A stretch of DNA of 6,395 nt from an uncultured Clostridia bacterium. GTDB taxonomy: Bacteria > Bacillota > Clostridia > Oscillospirales > Acutalibacteraceae. Positions within the stretch are counted from its first letter, which is position 1; each line of letters opens with the position of its first letter. The notes under the pieces are model-generated. The model was not told where the DNA came from. It was given only the letters and a program-made list of their open reading frames with translations, and ran no database searches. The position numbers and the translations under genes are program-made. Below, piece by piece: positions 1 through 5,965 of this stretch. The stretch spans positions 1 through 6,395 of the forward strand of contig CAMHOI010000061.1 of NCBI GenBank assembly GCA_946186725.1, in the 5' to 3' direction.

Positions 1-1585
1 CCACCGGATAATCCTCGGGGAAGAAAGTGTTCATCAGCAGCCAGATGGCGTCTTCGTCCGTGACCCAGCCGTCCTTGTCCAGGTCGCCTTTCAGGCAATA
101 GATGCTGAACCGCACGGTGATCTTGTCGGCGGCCGCGGTTACGCGGGTCGCCTTCTCGCCGTTGACGATCACCTCCGCGTTGGCGGTGTTGATTCCCTCC
201 GTCTTGGGTACGAGAACGATCTCCGCGTCGTAGGTCGTCCCGCACCAAGCCGTGCTTTCCGATCCCATGACGATCTCGCTGTCCACACCGTTATACCAGG
301 TCAGCGACTCGATCCGGTAGGTGTCGGAGACGATGCCTGCCTCGGCGGGGAACTTGCGGTTGTGGATGGGACGCGCCACGCTGATCTCCAGCGTGTCCTT
401 CTGCCCGGGATCTACGGGCGTGCTGCCGCCCTGGGTGATGTCGTCGGTGCCGAAGGAGATGATCTTAGAGTATTCGGAGTACATCTCGCCGTCAAAGAAC
501 CGCGGATGATCGTAGCGGTAGCGGCAGCGCAGCTCGACGATGGTGTCCTTGGGCACGTAGGGACGCTGTTCATTGACCAGACTGAAGAGGTCGGCTTCCA
601 TTTCGCCGGCGCGGATGATCCAGTCGCCCTGCAGGCCGACGAAGGTCTCGTCGCCCTGCACGCGGCCCTCGATCTCAATGACGATCTGGCCGCCGGTCGC
701 CGCCACCTTGGCGGCGTTTTCGGCCAGCGCGTCGGGCACGGTCAGCGTAAAGGCGACGACGGGGTTATTGTTGAACTCCTTGTCCGTCATGCGCAAGCTT
801 GTGATGACGGGCGCGGTCAGATCCTCCTGGGTCAGCGGCTCAGCGGGGACGGCGTTCTTGCCGACGCAGGTGACCTCCGACCAGTCGGAGAAGCGGTACT
901 CGTCGTCTTCTCCTTCCGTGCGCAGGGTCAGCGCGAAACGCGCACGGAAGTACATCGTGTGCTCGGTGAAGTCGATATACAGCTCGCCGTCGCCGTCGTT
1001 GGCGTTTTCGTCATAGGTGTACTGTCCGGGATTCAGTTGATCCCTGACGCCGGGGGTCAAGGTATCGGGGTTGCCGTACCAGCGCTCGTCATTTGGCACG
1101 CCGCGCGTGACCCAGACGTAGTTGACGGTCTCCTCCGCGTTGCCGATCCAGCCGTCCACGACGTCCCATTCGCTGTAACGGTAGCGGCCCTCCTCGTCAC
1201 AGCCGAGACCGTAAGTGGGGTTACCGTCCCAGCAGGAGGTGTAATGCCAGCCGGAGACCGCGTCGTCCACGTCGTCCAGCGCCCAGTCGATCTGGATGTT
1301 CATCCAGGTGTCGTCAAAGTCGTAGGCCGACATGAACTGCTCAATGGTATCGTTGAGATGCGCTTCGCTCTTGTTTTTGAAGAACGTCGTCATCTCGTTG
1401 CTCAAGCTGTAAACGAATAGGTTGGTGGTCGGCGACTCTTCCGACCGCTCCGCGTAGACGTGGGCGGGCGCCACCAGCTCGAAGGGCATACTGCTTGCCG
1501 CGACGATCGGCGCGGCGGACGCAATCAGAGGCAGACAGGATGCCGTCAGCAGGCAGGTGAGCAGAAAAGACAGAATCTTTTTCAT
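1..1585 (-). CDS. Secreted modular protein with C-terminal type I dockerin (3' end outside window)
   Basis: Partial: 528 codons are read from ATG at 1585, and the frame stays open to the window edge. Residues 1-24 form a signal peptide (MKKI start, hydrophobic core, ASA cleavage site). Residues about 90-245 and 255-380 look like two related beta-sandwich (FN3-like) modules; each ends in a similar pattern (YFRARF...FSDWSEV near 212-238; ELRCRYRY...YSEYSKI near 351-375). A Gly/Pro-containing linker near 385-395 leads to another Ig-like stretch (about 398-495). From residue 500 a dockerin calcium loop begins (GDLDKDGWVTDEDAIWLL), with ligands D501, D503, D505 and D512, followed by FFPEDYPV. Type I dockerins have two such loops; the second would lie past the edge. 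AAAGGAG at 1595-1601, 9 bases before ATG, supports the start. Dockerins bind cohesins on scaffoldins, so cell-surface or extracellular attachment is inferred. I see no catalytic domain, so the role is unknown; it may be adhesive or carbohydrate binding. Confidence 0.85.
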   Translation of the reverse strand, partial: MKKILSFLLTCLLTASCLPLIASAAPIVAASSMPFELVAPAHVYAERSEESPTTNLFVYSLSNEMTTFFKNKSEAHLNDTIEQFMSAYDFDDTWMNIQIDWALDDVDDAVSGWHYTSCWDGNPTYGLGCDEEGRYRYSEWDVVDGWIGNAEETVNYVWVTRGVPNDERWYGNPDTLTPGVRDQLNPGQYTYDENANDGDGELYIDFTEHTMYFRARFALTLRTEGEDDEYRFSDWSEVTCVGKNAVPAEPLTQEDLTAPVITSLRMTDKEFNNNPVVAFTLTVPDALAENAAKVAATGGQIVIEIEGRVQGDETFVGLQGDWIIRAGEMEADLFSLVNEQRPYVPKDTIVELRCRYRYDHPRFFDGEMYSEYSKIISFGTDDITQGGSTPVDPGQKDTLEISVARPIHNRKFPAEAGIVSDTYRIESLTWYNGVDSEIVMGSESTAWCGTTYDAEIVLVPKTEGINTANAEVIVNGEKATRVTAAADKITVRFSIYCLKGDLDKDGWVTDEDAIWLLMNTFFPEDYPV

Positions 1586-1631
1586 CTTCCAGAACTCCTT
1601 TCGGATGTGGAATGGGATGGGTCCCGCTTGC

Positions 1632-1660
1632 AGTATATCATGTGTTCCTGCGGATGGCAA
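1632..1660 (-). promoter_or_regulatory. Promoter of the dockerin protein gene
   Basis: On the minus strand there is TTGCCA (1655-1660), a 17-base spacer, then TATACT (1632-1637). A TG one base before the -10 makes it an extended -10 promoter. The predicted RNA start is near 1625, giving a leader of about 40 bases with the AAAGGAG site. The -35 begins 6 bases after the GH20 stop codon and no terminator is seen between the genes, so transcripts from upstream could also run through. Confidence 0.7.
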
Positions 1661-1666
1661 GAAGAA

Positions 1667-3487
1667 TCACGTTTTGGCGGAGGGGGTGGAGACCTGGTCG
1701 TACCAGCCGCCCTTGCCGTCGGGCAGAACGGGCTCGTCCAGCTCCTCTATGCGATCGAGGCGGCCGTCAAGCCACCGCCCGATCTCCCCCGCGACGTCGC
1801 GCAGGCGTTCCATCGCGCCGCCGTACCGCAGGGAGAGCACCTCCCAGCCCTGCCGCTTGCATTCGCTTTCCCACAGTTCGCCGTGTGCGTCGGCCAGCGC
1901 CTTGTAGGCGGCGATCAGGTCGGGGATCTCTTCGGTCATCGCGCGGCGCATCGCGTCGCGGTCGCCGCTTTCATAGCCGGCGCGGAGGGTGCGGATCAGG
2001 CGGATCTTGCCGCACAGCGTTTGCAGCAGAAGGAGAGCGTACCGCGTCGGCAGGGTCTGCGGTGCTTTTTCTAACACCGGGACGGCGGCTTCGGCGGCGT
2101 TCAGCAGAGCGTCCGCGTGCTCCTTCGGTACGCCGTTGGGATAGAGCGGGTCGCTCCAAATGAGGATCTTGCCCGTGTAGGAACCGCATTGGTCGGCGTG
2201 GAAAGCGTCACAGGCCCGACGCACCTCGGCAGGCGTACCCGTCAGCAGATCGGCCGCCTTTTCGCACGCCGAAAGGGAGAACGTCTCTCCCTGCCAGCAG
2301 GCCTCCGAGAAGAGGGTCAGCCCTTCGATCGCCGTTTCGTAGTCGGCTTCCGCCCCATCGTCGCCCCAGAAGGTGGCCAGCACCGTGTCCGTTTGACGCC
2401 TCGCACAGACCCGCAGCGCGGGCTCCATGGTGCGCAGGGTGCGCCGGTAGTTGGGCAGGAAGCCCGACCAGGCCCACACGCCGCCCGCAAAGACGGTCGT
2501 CGTGCCCAGACGCGCGTGCTGCGCCAGCATCCGCTCGTAGTCGGCCTCGTCCGTGTGATAATAGTCCCAGTAGACCATTTCCACCGGCGGAAGGGCGTCG
2601 ATGACCGACTGCGGGATATGACACGCGGGGTCATAATATTCCCCGTTCGCGCTGCCCAGACGGAAGAACATATCGCTCCACATCATGGGCCGGAAGCCGT
2701 ATTTGCCGCACAGCTCGACCACCCGGCTCAAATGTCGGCTCATCAGTTGGAACCGGTCTGCGTATCCGTGACGCTTCAGATACTGACCCAGTCCCACGCC
2801 GTGGGCCTCGTCCATGCCGATGTGGATGCGCCGGGAGCGGAAGCATGGCGAAAGGGAGCACAGCGCCGCGTCGATGAAATCATAGGTCGCCTCGCTGTCG
2901 ATGAGCAGAATATCGTCCTGATCCCGCAGGGGGTACGAGCTCGGCCACTGCAAAAACTGCTTCAGATGAGCCAGCGTCTGGATGCAGGGCACCAGCTCCA
3001 CGCCCATCGAATAGGCGTAGTCGTCGATCTCCTTGAGTTGTTTCTGCGTGTACCGTCCCCGCAGATAGCCGAAGTAGGGGTACGCAGGGATCTCATAGGT
3101 GTCCTCGGTGTAAAGCATCAGCAGATTGAGCCCCAGCGCCGCCTGCCGGTCGATCCATCGCTTGACGGCCTCCACCGTCATGACGCGGTTGCGCGACATA
3201 TCCAGCATGGCGCCGCAGTGCGCAAAGTGCCGCCCTTGTTCCGTGTTCAGCGCGTCACGTCCTTCTCTGACTGCCTGCGCGAGCAGAAAGAGTCCGCGCG
3301 CGAGCGCCGCTTTGTCCTCGGCTCTCACCTGCGCTTCTCCACGCTTCCAGTGGATGGTCAGCCCCGGTCCCTTTTCCGCCCGGATGGGGAAGGAAAGCGT
3401 CACGCCGGTCACGGCGGACACCCTGTCCCGCAGGAACGCGAGCGTGTCCGCCTCCCAGAGCAGGGCGCTGTCAAACGGGTTTGTCAT
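1667..3487 (-). CDS. Glycoside hydrolase family 20, GcnA-like N-acetyl-beta-hexosaminidase
   Basis: 606 residues, close to the size of streptococcal GcnA. It is predicted to release terminal beta-linked GlcNAc (or GalNAc) from oligosaccharides by the substrate-assisted mechanism of GH20. The pattern HIGMDEAHG at 222-230 holds the Asp226-Glu227 pair: Glu is the acid/base and Asp orients the substrate acetamido group. Other active-site-like segments are MLDMSRNR (94-101), MWSDM (269-273), YWDYY (306-310), VWAW (337-340) and FWGDDGAE (373-380). Residues 1-85 form a small N-terminal domain, about 86-400 the barrel, and 420-600 a helical C-terminal domain as in GcnA. There is no signal peptide or membrane segment, so it probably acts in the cytoplasm on imported sugars. 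GGGAGGAGGGG just before ATG 3487 supports the start. The gene lies 18 bases after luxS with no promoter seen between, so it is likely the second gene of that operon. Substrate preference (GlcNAc, GalNAc, sulfated sugar) cannot be told from sequence. Confidence 0.9.
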   Translation of the reverse strand: MTNPFDSALLWEADTLAFLRDRVSAVTGVTLSFPIRAEKGPGLTIHWKRGEAQVRAEDKAALARGLFLLAQAVREGRDALNTEQGRHFAHCGAMLDMSRNRVMTVEAVKRWIDRQAALGLNLLMLYTEDTYEIPAYPYFGYLRGRYTQKQLKEIDDYAYSMGVELVPCIQTLAHLKQFLQWPSSYPLRDQDDILLIDSEATYDFIDAALCSLSPCFRSRRIHIGMDEAHGVGLGQYLKRHGYADRFQLMSRHLSRVVELCGKYGFRPMMWSDMFFRLGSANGEYYDPACHIPQSVIDALPPVEMVYWDYYHTDEADYERMLAQHARLGTTTVFAGGVWAWSGFLPNYRRTLRTMEPALRVCARRQTDTVLATFWGDDGAEADYETAIEGLTLFSEACWQGETFSLSACEKAADLLTGTPAEVRRACDAFHADQCGSYTGKILIWSDPLYPNGVPKEHADALLNAAEAAVPVLEKAPQTLPTRYALLLLQTLCGKIRLIRTLRAGYESGDRDAMRRAMTEEIPDLIAAYKALADAHGELWESECKRQGWEVLSLRYGGAMERLRDVAGEIGRWLDGRLDRIEELDEPVLPDGKGGWYDQVSTPSAKT

Positions 3488-3505
3488 GCTGCCCCTCCTC
3501 CCGCG

Positions 3506-4030
3506 TCAGGAATCAAAGAAGTGCTGCCCGTCGTCCGTCACAAGCCGTTTCGCCCGTGGATACTCAAAAATGCTGTCGTTTCCGTCGTTGGCCTCCAGAT
3601 AATCGGCAAATTCCCGGGCGTACCATTTGGCCATTGCGAGGTCGTGCATCAGGTAGTGTCCGCAGTTCACGGGAGCGGCGCCGGGTACCTCCCGCACGTT
3701 TTCGACGGAGCGAAACGCGTCCCGCATCAGCCCGTAAAGCTCCTGCGGTGCGCGCTCGCCCTTGAGTATAAGATAGAAGCCCGTCAGGCAGCCCATGGGC
3801 CCCCAGTAAATGACCTCGTCCTTCCAGTCCGGATCGTTGCGCAGATACGTCGCCACAATGTGCTCCAGCGAATGCATGGCCGCCACGTCGATGACCGGCT
3901 CGATATTGGGCCGCTTGAGCCGCACGTCGTAGGTCGTGACCGAACGGTCGCCGACGCGGTCGACTCTGCTCGTAAAAATACCGGGTATGATCCGCGTGTG
4001 ATCCACCGAAAAGCTCTGTATCAGTTCCAT
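3506..4030 (-). CDS. luxS: S-ribosylhomocysteine lyase LuxS
   Basis: 174 residues, slightly longer than the usual 150-160. LuxS splits S-ribosylhomocysteine into homocysteine and DPD, the precursor of autoinducer-2, in the activated-methyl cycle of the cytoplasm. The metal site is complete: H53 and H57 within HSLEHI (53-58), the catalytic base E56 in the same motif, and C123 in NCGHY. The catalytic Cys is C81 in GPMGCLTGFY. The N-terminus SFSVDHTRI and the segment TTYDVRLKRPN also match the family. I chose ATG 4030 because LuxS proteins begin a few residues before SF-VDHT and AAGGAGG stands just upstream. An in-frame ATG at 4081 lies above the predicted RNA start and is excluded. One at 4066 has a weaker GGAAGG site and would add 12 unfamiliar residues. 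No gene for the preceding nucleosidase (Pfs/MtnN) is in the window. It leads a probable operon with the GH20 gene. Confidence 0.95.
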   Translation of the reverse strand: MELIQSFSVDHTRIIPGIFTSRVDRVGDRSVTTYDVRLKRPNIEPVIDVAAMHSLEHIVATYLRNDPDWKDEVIYWGPMGCLTGFYLILKGERAPQELYGLMRDAFRSVENVREVPGAAPVNCGHYLMHDLAMAKWYAREFADYLEANDGNDSIFEYPRAKRLVTDDGQHFFDS

Positions 4031-4082
4031 GCTTCGGCCCTCCTTGTTCCGGCAGTGCGCCGTCATGTTATTTCCTTCCATC

Positions 4083-4111
4083 AGTTTATCATATCACGCC
4101 TCCCTTTTCAA
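4083..4111 (-). promoter_or_regulatory. Promoter of luxS-GH20, with a dyad on the -35
   Basis: TTGAAA (4106-4111), a 17-base spacer and TAAACT (4083-4088), with TG one base before the -10. The RNA should start near 4076, leaving a leader of about 46 bases before ATG 4030. The -35 lies in the right arm of a perfect 8-bp inverted repeat at 4102-4121 (CCCTTTTC/GAAAAGGG, four-base loop). This could be a repressor site or a second hairpin behind the upstream terminator. Confidence 0.7.
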
Positions 4112-4121
4112 TCGAAAAGGG
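4102..4121. repeat. Perfect 8-bp inverted repeat over the luxS -35
   Basis: Arms CCCTTTTC (4102-4109) and GAAAAGGG (4114-4121) with a four-base loop. It follows the PPC gene terminator hairpin directly and overlaps the luxS -35 box. In RNA coming from the PPC gene it would form a second hairpin; in DNA it could be an operator. The sequence alone does not decide between these. Confidence 0.6.
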
Positions 4122-4123
4122 AC

Positions 4124-4157
4124 AAACCTCTTTCGCCCGCTTGGACAAAAGAGGTTT
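4124..4157 (-). terminator. Terminator hairpin after the PPC gene
   Basis: A perfect 10-bp stem, AAACCTCTTT (4124-4133) with AAAGAGGTTT (4148-4157), and a 14-base loop. It starts 23 bases after the PPC/DUF296 stop codon. The minus-strand RNA continues with a pyrimidine-rich tail (GUCCCUUUUC), a modest U tract. The plus-strand side is also U-rich, so it could work both ways. It separates the PPC unit from the luxS promoter. Confidence 0.55.
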
Positions 4158-4180
4158 CTGTTTTCTTCACCAGCCGGGAT

Positions 4181-4618
4181 TCACCGGAATTTCCAAAAGC
4201 CCGTGCCCGTCACCGGGTCAAACTGCCGCTCAATCACTCCCCCGACGACCGGCCTCAACTCTATTTCCGCCGTATAGAGTACGATGATGGATTGAATGTG
4301 GCCCGCGGCCATTCGATGCTGCTCGCCGTCCTTATAGGAAAATACGGCATGCGTATGAGAATATGGTTTATGATCGTCACCGGAGACAATGCTTCCCGTC
4401 AGAGTCACAAGCTCCAACATACCGCGTATTGTTTGCGTTTCAAACGCGCCGGTTTCCGGCACAAAGGTTTGTATCTGCGCCTCAGAGCATCCGCCGATCC
4501 CGCTGAATACAGCCGAAAGGATTTTCTCGCTTTCACAGACCTTCTGAATACACCCGATGATTTCGTCGCCTCTGTCCATCCGTATATACACGGCTTCACC
4601 GTATTTTCTGTAATCCAT
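4181..4618 (-). CDS. PPC/DUF296 domain protein (PD1-like)
   Basis: 145 residues from the chosen start, the usual length of stand-alone bacterial PPC (plants and prokaryotes conserved, DUF296) proteins. Family features, numbered from the chosen start, are SGIGGCSEAQI (39-49), TLTGSIV (72-78), the His-x-His in SHTHAVFS (H88, H90) and AAGHI (H107). In solved bacterial members these His residues bind a metal and the protein forms trimers. The biochemical role is not known; DNA binding is shown mainly for plant AT-hook fusions, and no AT-hook is seen here. ATG 4618 is preferred over ATG 4624 because AGAGAGG is then 9 rather than 3 bases away and family members begin MDY or MEY. Codon use is more AT-rich than neighbouring luxS or GH20 (AGA, ATA and TAT are frequent), hinting at separate origin. 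It is followed by a terminator and has its own promoter, so it is probably a single-gene unit. Confidence 0.85.
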   Translation of the reverse strand: MDYRKYGEAVYIRMDRGDEIIGCIQKVCESEKILSAVFSGIGGCSEAQIQTFVPETGAFETQTIRGMLELVTLTGSIVSGDDHKPYSHTHAVFSYKDGEQHRMAAGHIQSIIVLYTAEIELRPVVGGVIERQFDPVTGTGFWKFR

Positions 4619-4660
4619 GATCATATTCCTCTCTGAATTCAGATTTGTCGATCTCCTGTA

Positions 4661-4689
4661 ATTGTACTCGAAAAGTGTGCTTTTTTCAA
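4661..4689 (-). promoter_or_regulatory. Promoter of the PPC/DUF296 gene
   Basis: TTGAAA (4684-4689), exactly 17 bases, then TACAAT (4661-4666). The RNA would start near 4654, about 35 bases before the ATG. The -35 lies in one arm of a near-palindrome at 4681-4704: TTTTTTCAATC (4681-4691), one central base at 4692, then GATTG (4693-4697), an extra T, and an A run. This may be an operator or simply bendable DNA. Confidence 0.7.
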
Positions 4690-4699
4690 TCAGATTGTA

Positions 4700-4758
4700 A
4701 AAAAACCCCTTACACGGAAGAATACTTGCAATGGCTCGAAGAAACGATTACCGAATAA
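4700..4758 (+). pseudogene. Possible 3' remnant of a lost plus-strand gene
   Basis: The plus-strand frame ending in TAA at 4756-4758 reads TPYTEEYLQWLEETITE and stop, an amphipathic, protein-like C-terminal tail. No start codon or ribosome site lies upstream in this frame; the reading runs back into the PPC gene promoter and stops at a TGA at 4618-4620. A strong plus-strand terminator begins 14 bases after the TAA, the normal distance for a gene end. I infer that the body of a plus-strand gene was deleted, leaving tail and terminator. The stretch is short and could be chance; the family cannot be named. Confidence 0.35.
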
Positions 4759-4772
4759 CCCATATACGCAGC

Positions 4773-4808
4773 AACGCCTCTGAGCCACATCGGCTCGGAG
4801 GCGTTTTT
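4773..4808 (+). terminator. Strong intrinsic terminator (plus-strand orientation)
   Basis: AACGCCTC (4773-4780) pairs with GAGGCGTT (4798-4805), then T4781 wobbles with G4797, and GAGCC (4782-4786) pairs with GGCTC (4792-4796). This gives a 14-bp stem with a five-base loop. It is followed by TTTTT and more T-rich sequence on the plus strand. On the minus strand the downstream side lacks a U tract, so it is mainly a plus-strand terminator, although its edge is just past the GNAT stop at 4810 and could protect that messenger's 3' end. Confidence 0.8.
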
Positions 4809-4809
4809 G

Positions 4810-5364
4810 TTATTTCATTTGTTTCTCAAAACGGAACATTCCGTCGAAGCCGTCGCCGTCGTAGTTGTTGACTTCGCCGGTTTCGGGATCGTGCGGATCG
4901 GGGTGGAAGCGGTTGAAGAATTCCACGGCGTGAAAGCCGCATTTGTTTACGTAGAAGTGAATGTTCCGCGTTTCAAAATACGGCGTGCAGGTTTCCCACA
5001 CGACGGTATCCGGATACCGTTCTTCAATCAGCTGCCACGCGCGGAAGCCGACCCCGTTGCTGTGTTCGTGCGGGGTAACAAAGAGCAACTCCAGCTCGTT
5101 GTGATGGGACACGGGATCGAGCTTTACAACGGCTCCGCCCACGGGACGTCCGTCCTCCAGAATGCGCAGCGCCTCGGAATGCTCGCCGTCGATGCATCGC
5201 TCGATCGTGGCGCGGGAAATGATCTCGCCGTCCTCCTCCATGTGATCGTCACGGCGGCCGAATTCTTCCATCGCTCCGAAGCGGAACGCCTCCTGATTGT
5301 CGAGGATGAACCGCTCCCGGTCATCCGGCGTGAGTGGTGCGAGCGTAACTGTTTTCGTTTCCAT
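4810..5364 (-). CDS. GNAT family N-acetyltransferase
   Basis: 184 residues, a typical single GNAT domain that transfers acetyl from acetyl-CoA to an amine of an unidentified substrate in the cytoplasm. Motif A is at about 91-113: beta strand LELLFVTP, then the pyrophosphate loop HSNGVG (101-106), where His replaces the usual Gln/Arg, and the helix FRAWQLIEE. Motif B is at 134-144 (NIHFYVNKCGF), with Tyr138 at the usual catalytic-acid position. The C-terminal part (151-184) holds an Asp/His-rich strip, FHPDPHDPETG, followed by DGMFRFEK, which I recall from a group of clostridial GNATs without known substrate. ATG 5364 is chosen because GGAGG stands 5 bases upstream. The open frame extends to 5457, but those 31 residues are not protein-like and would begin upstream of the predicted RNA start. 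The gene is flanked by a tRNA upstream and a terminator hairpin downstream, so it is probably monocistronic. Confidence 0.85.
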   Translation of the reverse strand: METKTVTLAPLTPDDRERFILDNQEAFRFGAMEEFGRRDDHMEEDGEIISRATIERCIDGEHSEALRILEDGRPVGGAVVKLDPVSHHNELELLFVTPHEHSNGVGFRAWQLIEERYPDTVVWETCTPYFETRNIHFYVNKCGFHAVEFFNRFHPDPHDPETGEVNNYDGDGFDGMFRFEKQMK

Positions 5365-5432
5365 AAAAACCTCCGTAAAATAAGCCCGGCAACAAAAGGG
5401 TGCGATCCCCGTTCGTTCCGAGCTCACTCGAC

Positions 5433-5462
5433 ATCTTATCCGACAGGCGGCCTGCAAAGCAA
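5433..5462 (-). promoter_or_regulatory. Candidate promoter of the GNAT gene
   Basis: TTGCTT (5457-5462), an 18-base spacer and TAAGAT (5433-5438). The spacer contains a perfect odd palindrome CAGGC-G-GCCTG (5444-5454), a possible operator. The leader would be about 60 bases. An alternative lies further upstream, with TTGAAA at 5546-5551 and TATAAA at 5522-5527 (18 bases apart), which would give a leader of about 150 bases. Confidence 0.4.
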
Positions 5463-5532
5463 ACGCTTTACGATCCCCTACGCTACGGCGTACTGTCCTC
5501 CGATGACCGGTATTGAATGGATTTATATATAC

Positions 5533-5559
5533 GGAAATCCTTGATTTTCAAAGGCTTCC
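5533..5559 (-). terminator. Weak hairpin after tRNA-Arg
   Basis: Broken stem GGAA/TTCC outside and CCTT/AAGG plus GA/TC inside, with bulges, 11 bases past the tRNA CCA end. The minus-strand tail is AU-rich (GUAUAUAUAAAU) but not a U run. It may help end the tRNA transcript; evidence is thin. Confidence 0.25.
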
Positions 5560-5569
5560 GGTATTGACA

Positions 5570-5646
5570 TGGCGCCCCCGACGCGATTCGAACGCATGGC
5601 CTTTCGCTTAGGAGGCGAACGCTCTATCCGGCTGAGCTACGGGGGC
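5570..5646 (-). tRNA. tRNA-Arg (anticodon CCU)
   Basis: 77 bases including an encoded CCA end (5570-5572). The acceptor stem GCCCCCG (5640-5646) pairs perfectly with CGGGGGC (5574-5580), with G as discriminator base. The D arm is GCTC...GAGC, the anticodon stem TTCGC/GCGAA encloses the loop CTCCTAA with anticodon CCT (5610-5612), and the T arm holds TTCGAAT between ATGCG and CGCGT (four Watson-Crick pairs, with an A-T closing the outer end). It decodes AGG arginine codons. A promoter with consensus TTGACA lies upstream. The tRNA sits alone, between the small membrane protein gene and the GNAT gene, all on the minus strand. Confidence 0.97.
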
Positions 5647-5675
5647 AGGAACACGGCCGATCCGGCCGAGTTCTT

Positions 5676-5704
5676 ATCTTATACCAAATGGCTCGGTTTG
5701 TCAA
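5676..5704 (-). promoter_or_regulatory. Promoter of tRNA-Arg
   Basis: Consensus TTGACA (5699-5704), 17 bases, then TAAGAT (5676-5681). The RNA should start near 5669, about 23 bases before the mature tRNA; this leader holds a GC-rich palindrome CGGCCG-ATC-CGGCCG (5655-5669). The -35 sits in a 7-bp dyad (CTCGGTT/AACCGAG, 5692-5709) that begins 3 bases after the stop of the upstream gene, so the dyad may also act as a poor 3' hairpin for it. Confidence 0.75.
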
Positions 5705-5712
5705 CCGAGTCC

Positions 5713-5946
5713 TTACGGATCGGTCTCCCGCTGCTGCCACAGATCCCACCCGAGCGCGACCGAGCAGGGCAGCAGTACTGCGCGCAGCGCCGCCGCAGCG
5801 AGCGTCAGCCCGGTCCCGCCGTCGAACCCGCTGAACCGCAGAGCAGCCGCCGACAACGTCAGGGAGACCGCGCATCCGACCATCATCAACGCAATCGGGC
5901 CCGACCCCATTCGATCGATCCTTTTCCATACCGACATTTTTTCCAT
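5713..5946 (-). CDS. Small two-helix membrane protein, unknown function
   Basis: 77 residues. I do not recognise a family. A short basic N-terminus (MEKMSVWKRIDRMG) is followed by two hydrophobic helices, about 15-38 (IALMMVGCAVSLTLSAAALRF) and 44-69 (TGLTLAAAALRAVLLPCSVALGW), joined by FSGFDGG, and a polar tail WQQRETDP. The positive-inside rule suggests that both ends face the cytoplasm. ATG 5946 has GGAGG 8 bases upstream (5955-5959). An in-frame ATG at 5967 overlaps the predicted -10 box and is excluded. An upstream promoter and clean ribosome site support a real gene despite its small size. It is divergent from the DUF6514-like gene and upstream of the tRNA on the same strand. Confidence 0.65.
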   Translation of the reverse strand: MEKMSVWKRIDRMGSGPIALMMVGCAVSLTLSAAALRFSGFDGGTGLTLAAAALRAVLLPCSVALGWDLWQQRETDP

Positions 5947-5965
5947 CTTTCGCGCCTCCGCGACC

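Noticed and set aside
13..20. The lost second half of the dockerin as evidence of a truncated domain
   Set aside because: The frame is still open at the window edge, so the second calcium loop is simply outside the window.
362..1420. 352-codon plus-strand open frame
   Set aside because: It is antisense to the dockerin protein, which has a signal peptide, ribosome site, promoter and dockerin loop; the plus-strand frame has none of these.
2117..4636. Very long open frame on the plus strand (839 codons)
   Set aside because: It runs antisense through GH20, luxS and the PPC gene, all of which have clear family motifs, and its translation is low-complexity (His/Arg/Val rich), typical of the complement of GC-rich genes.
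4773..4808. The hairpin as an ordinary terminator of the GNAT gene
   Set aside because: In minus-strand RNA no U tract follows the stem; the T tract is on the plus-strand side. A role in protecting the 3' end is still possible.
5365..5457. N-terminal extension of the GNAT protein to 5457
   Set aside because: The first 31 codons are Cys/Arg-rich and not GNAT-like, they would begin upstream of the predicted RNA start, and the GGAGG site stands at ATG 5364.
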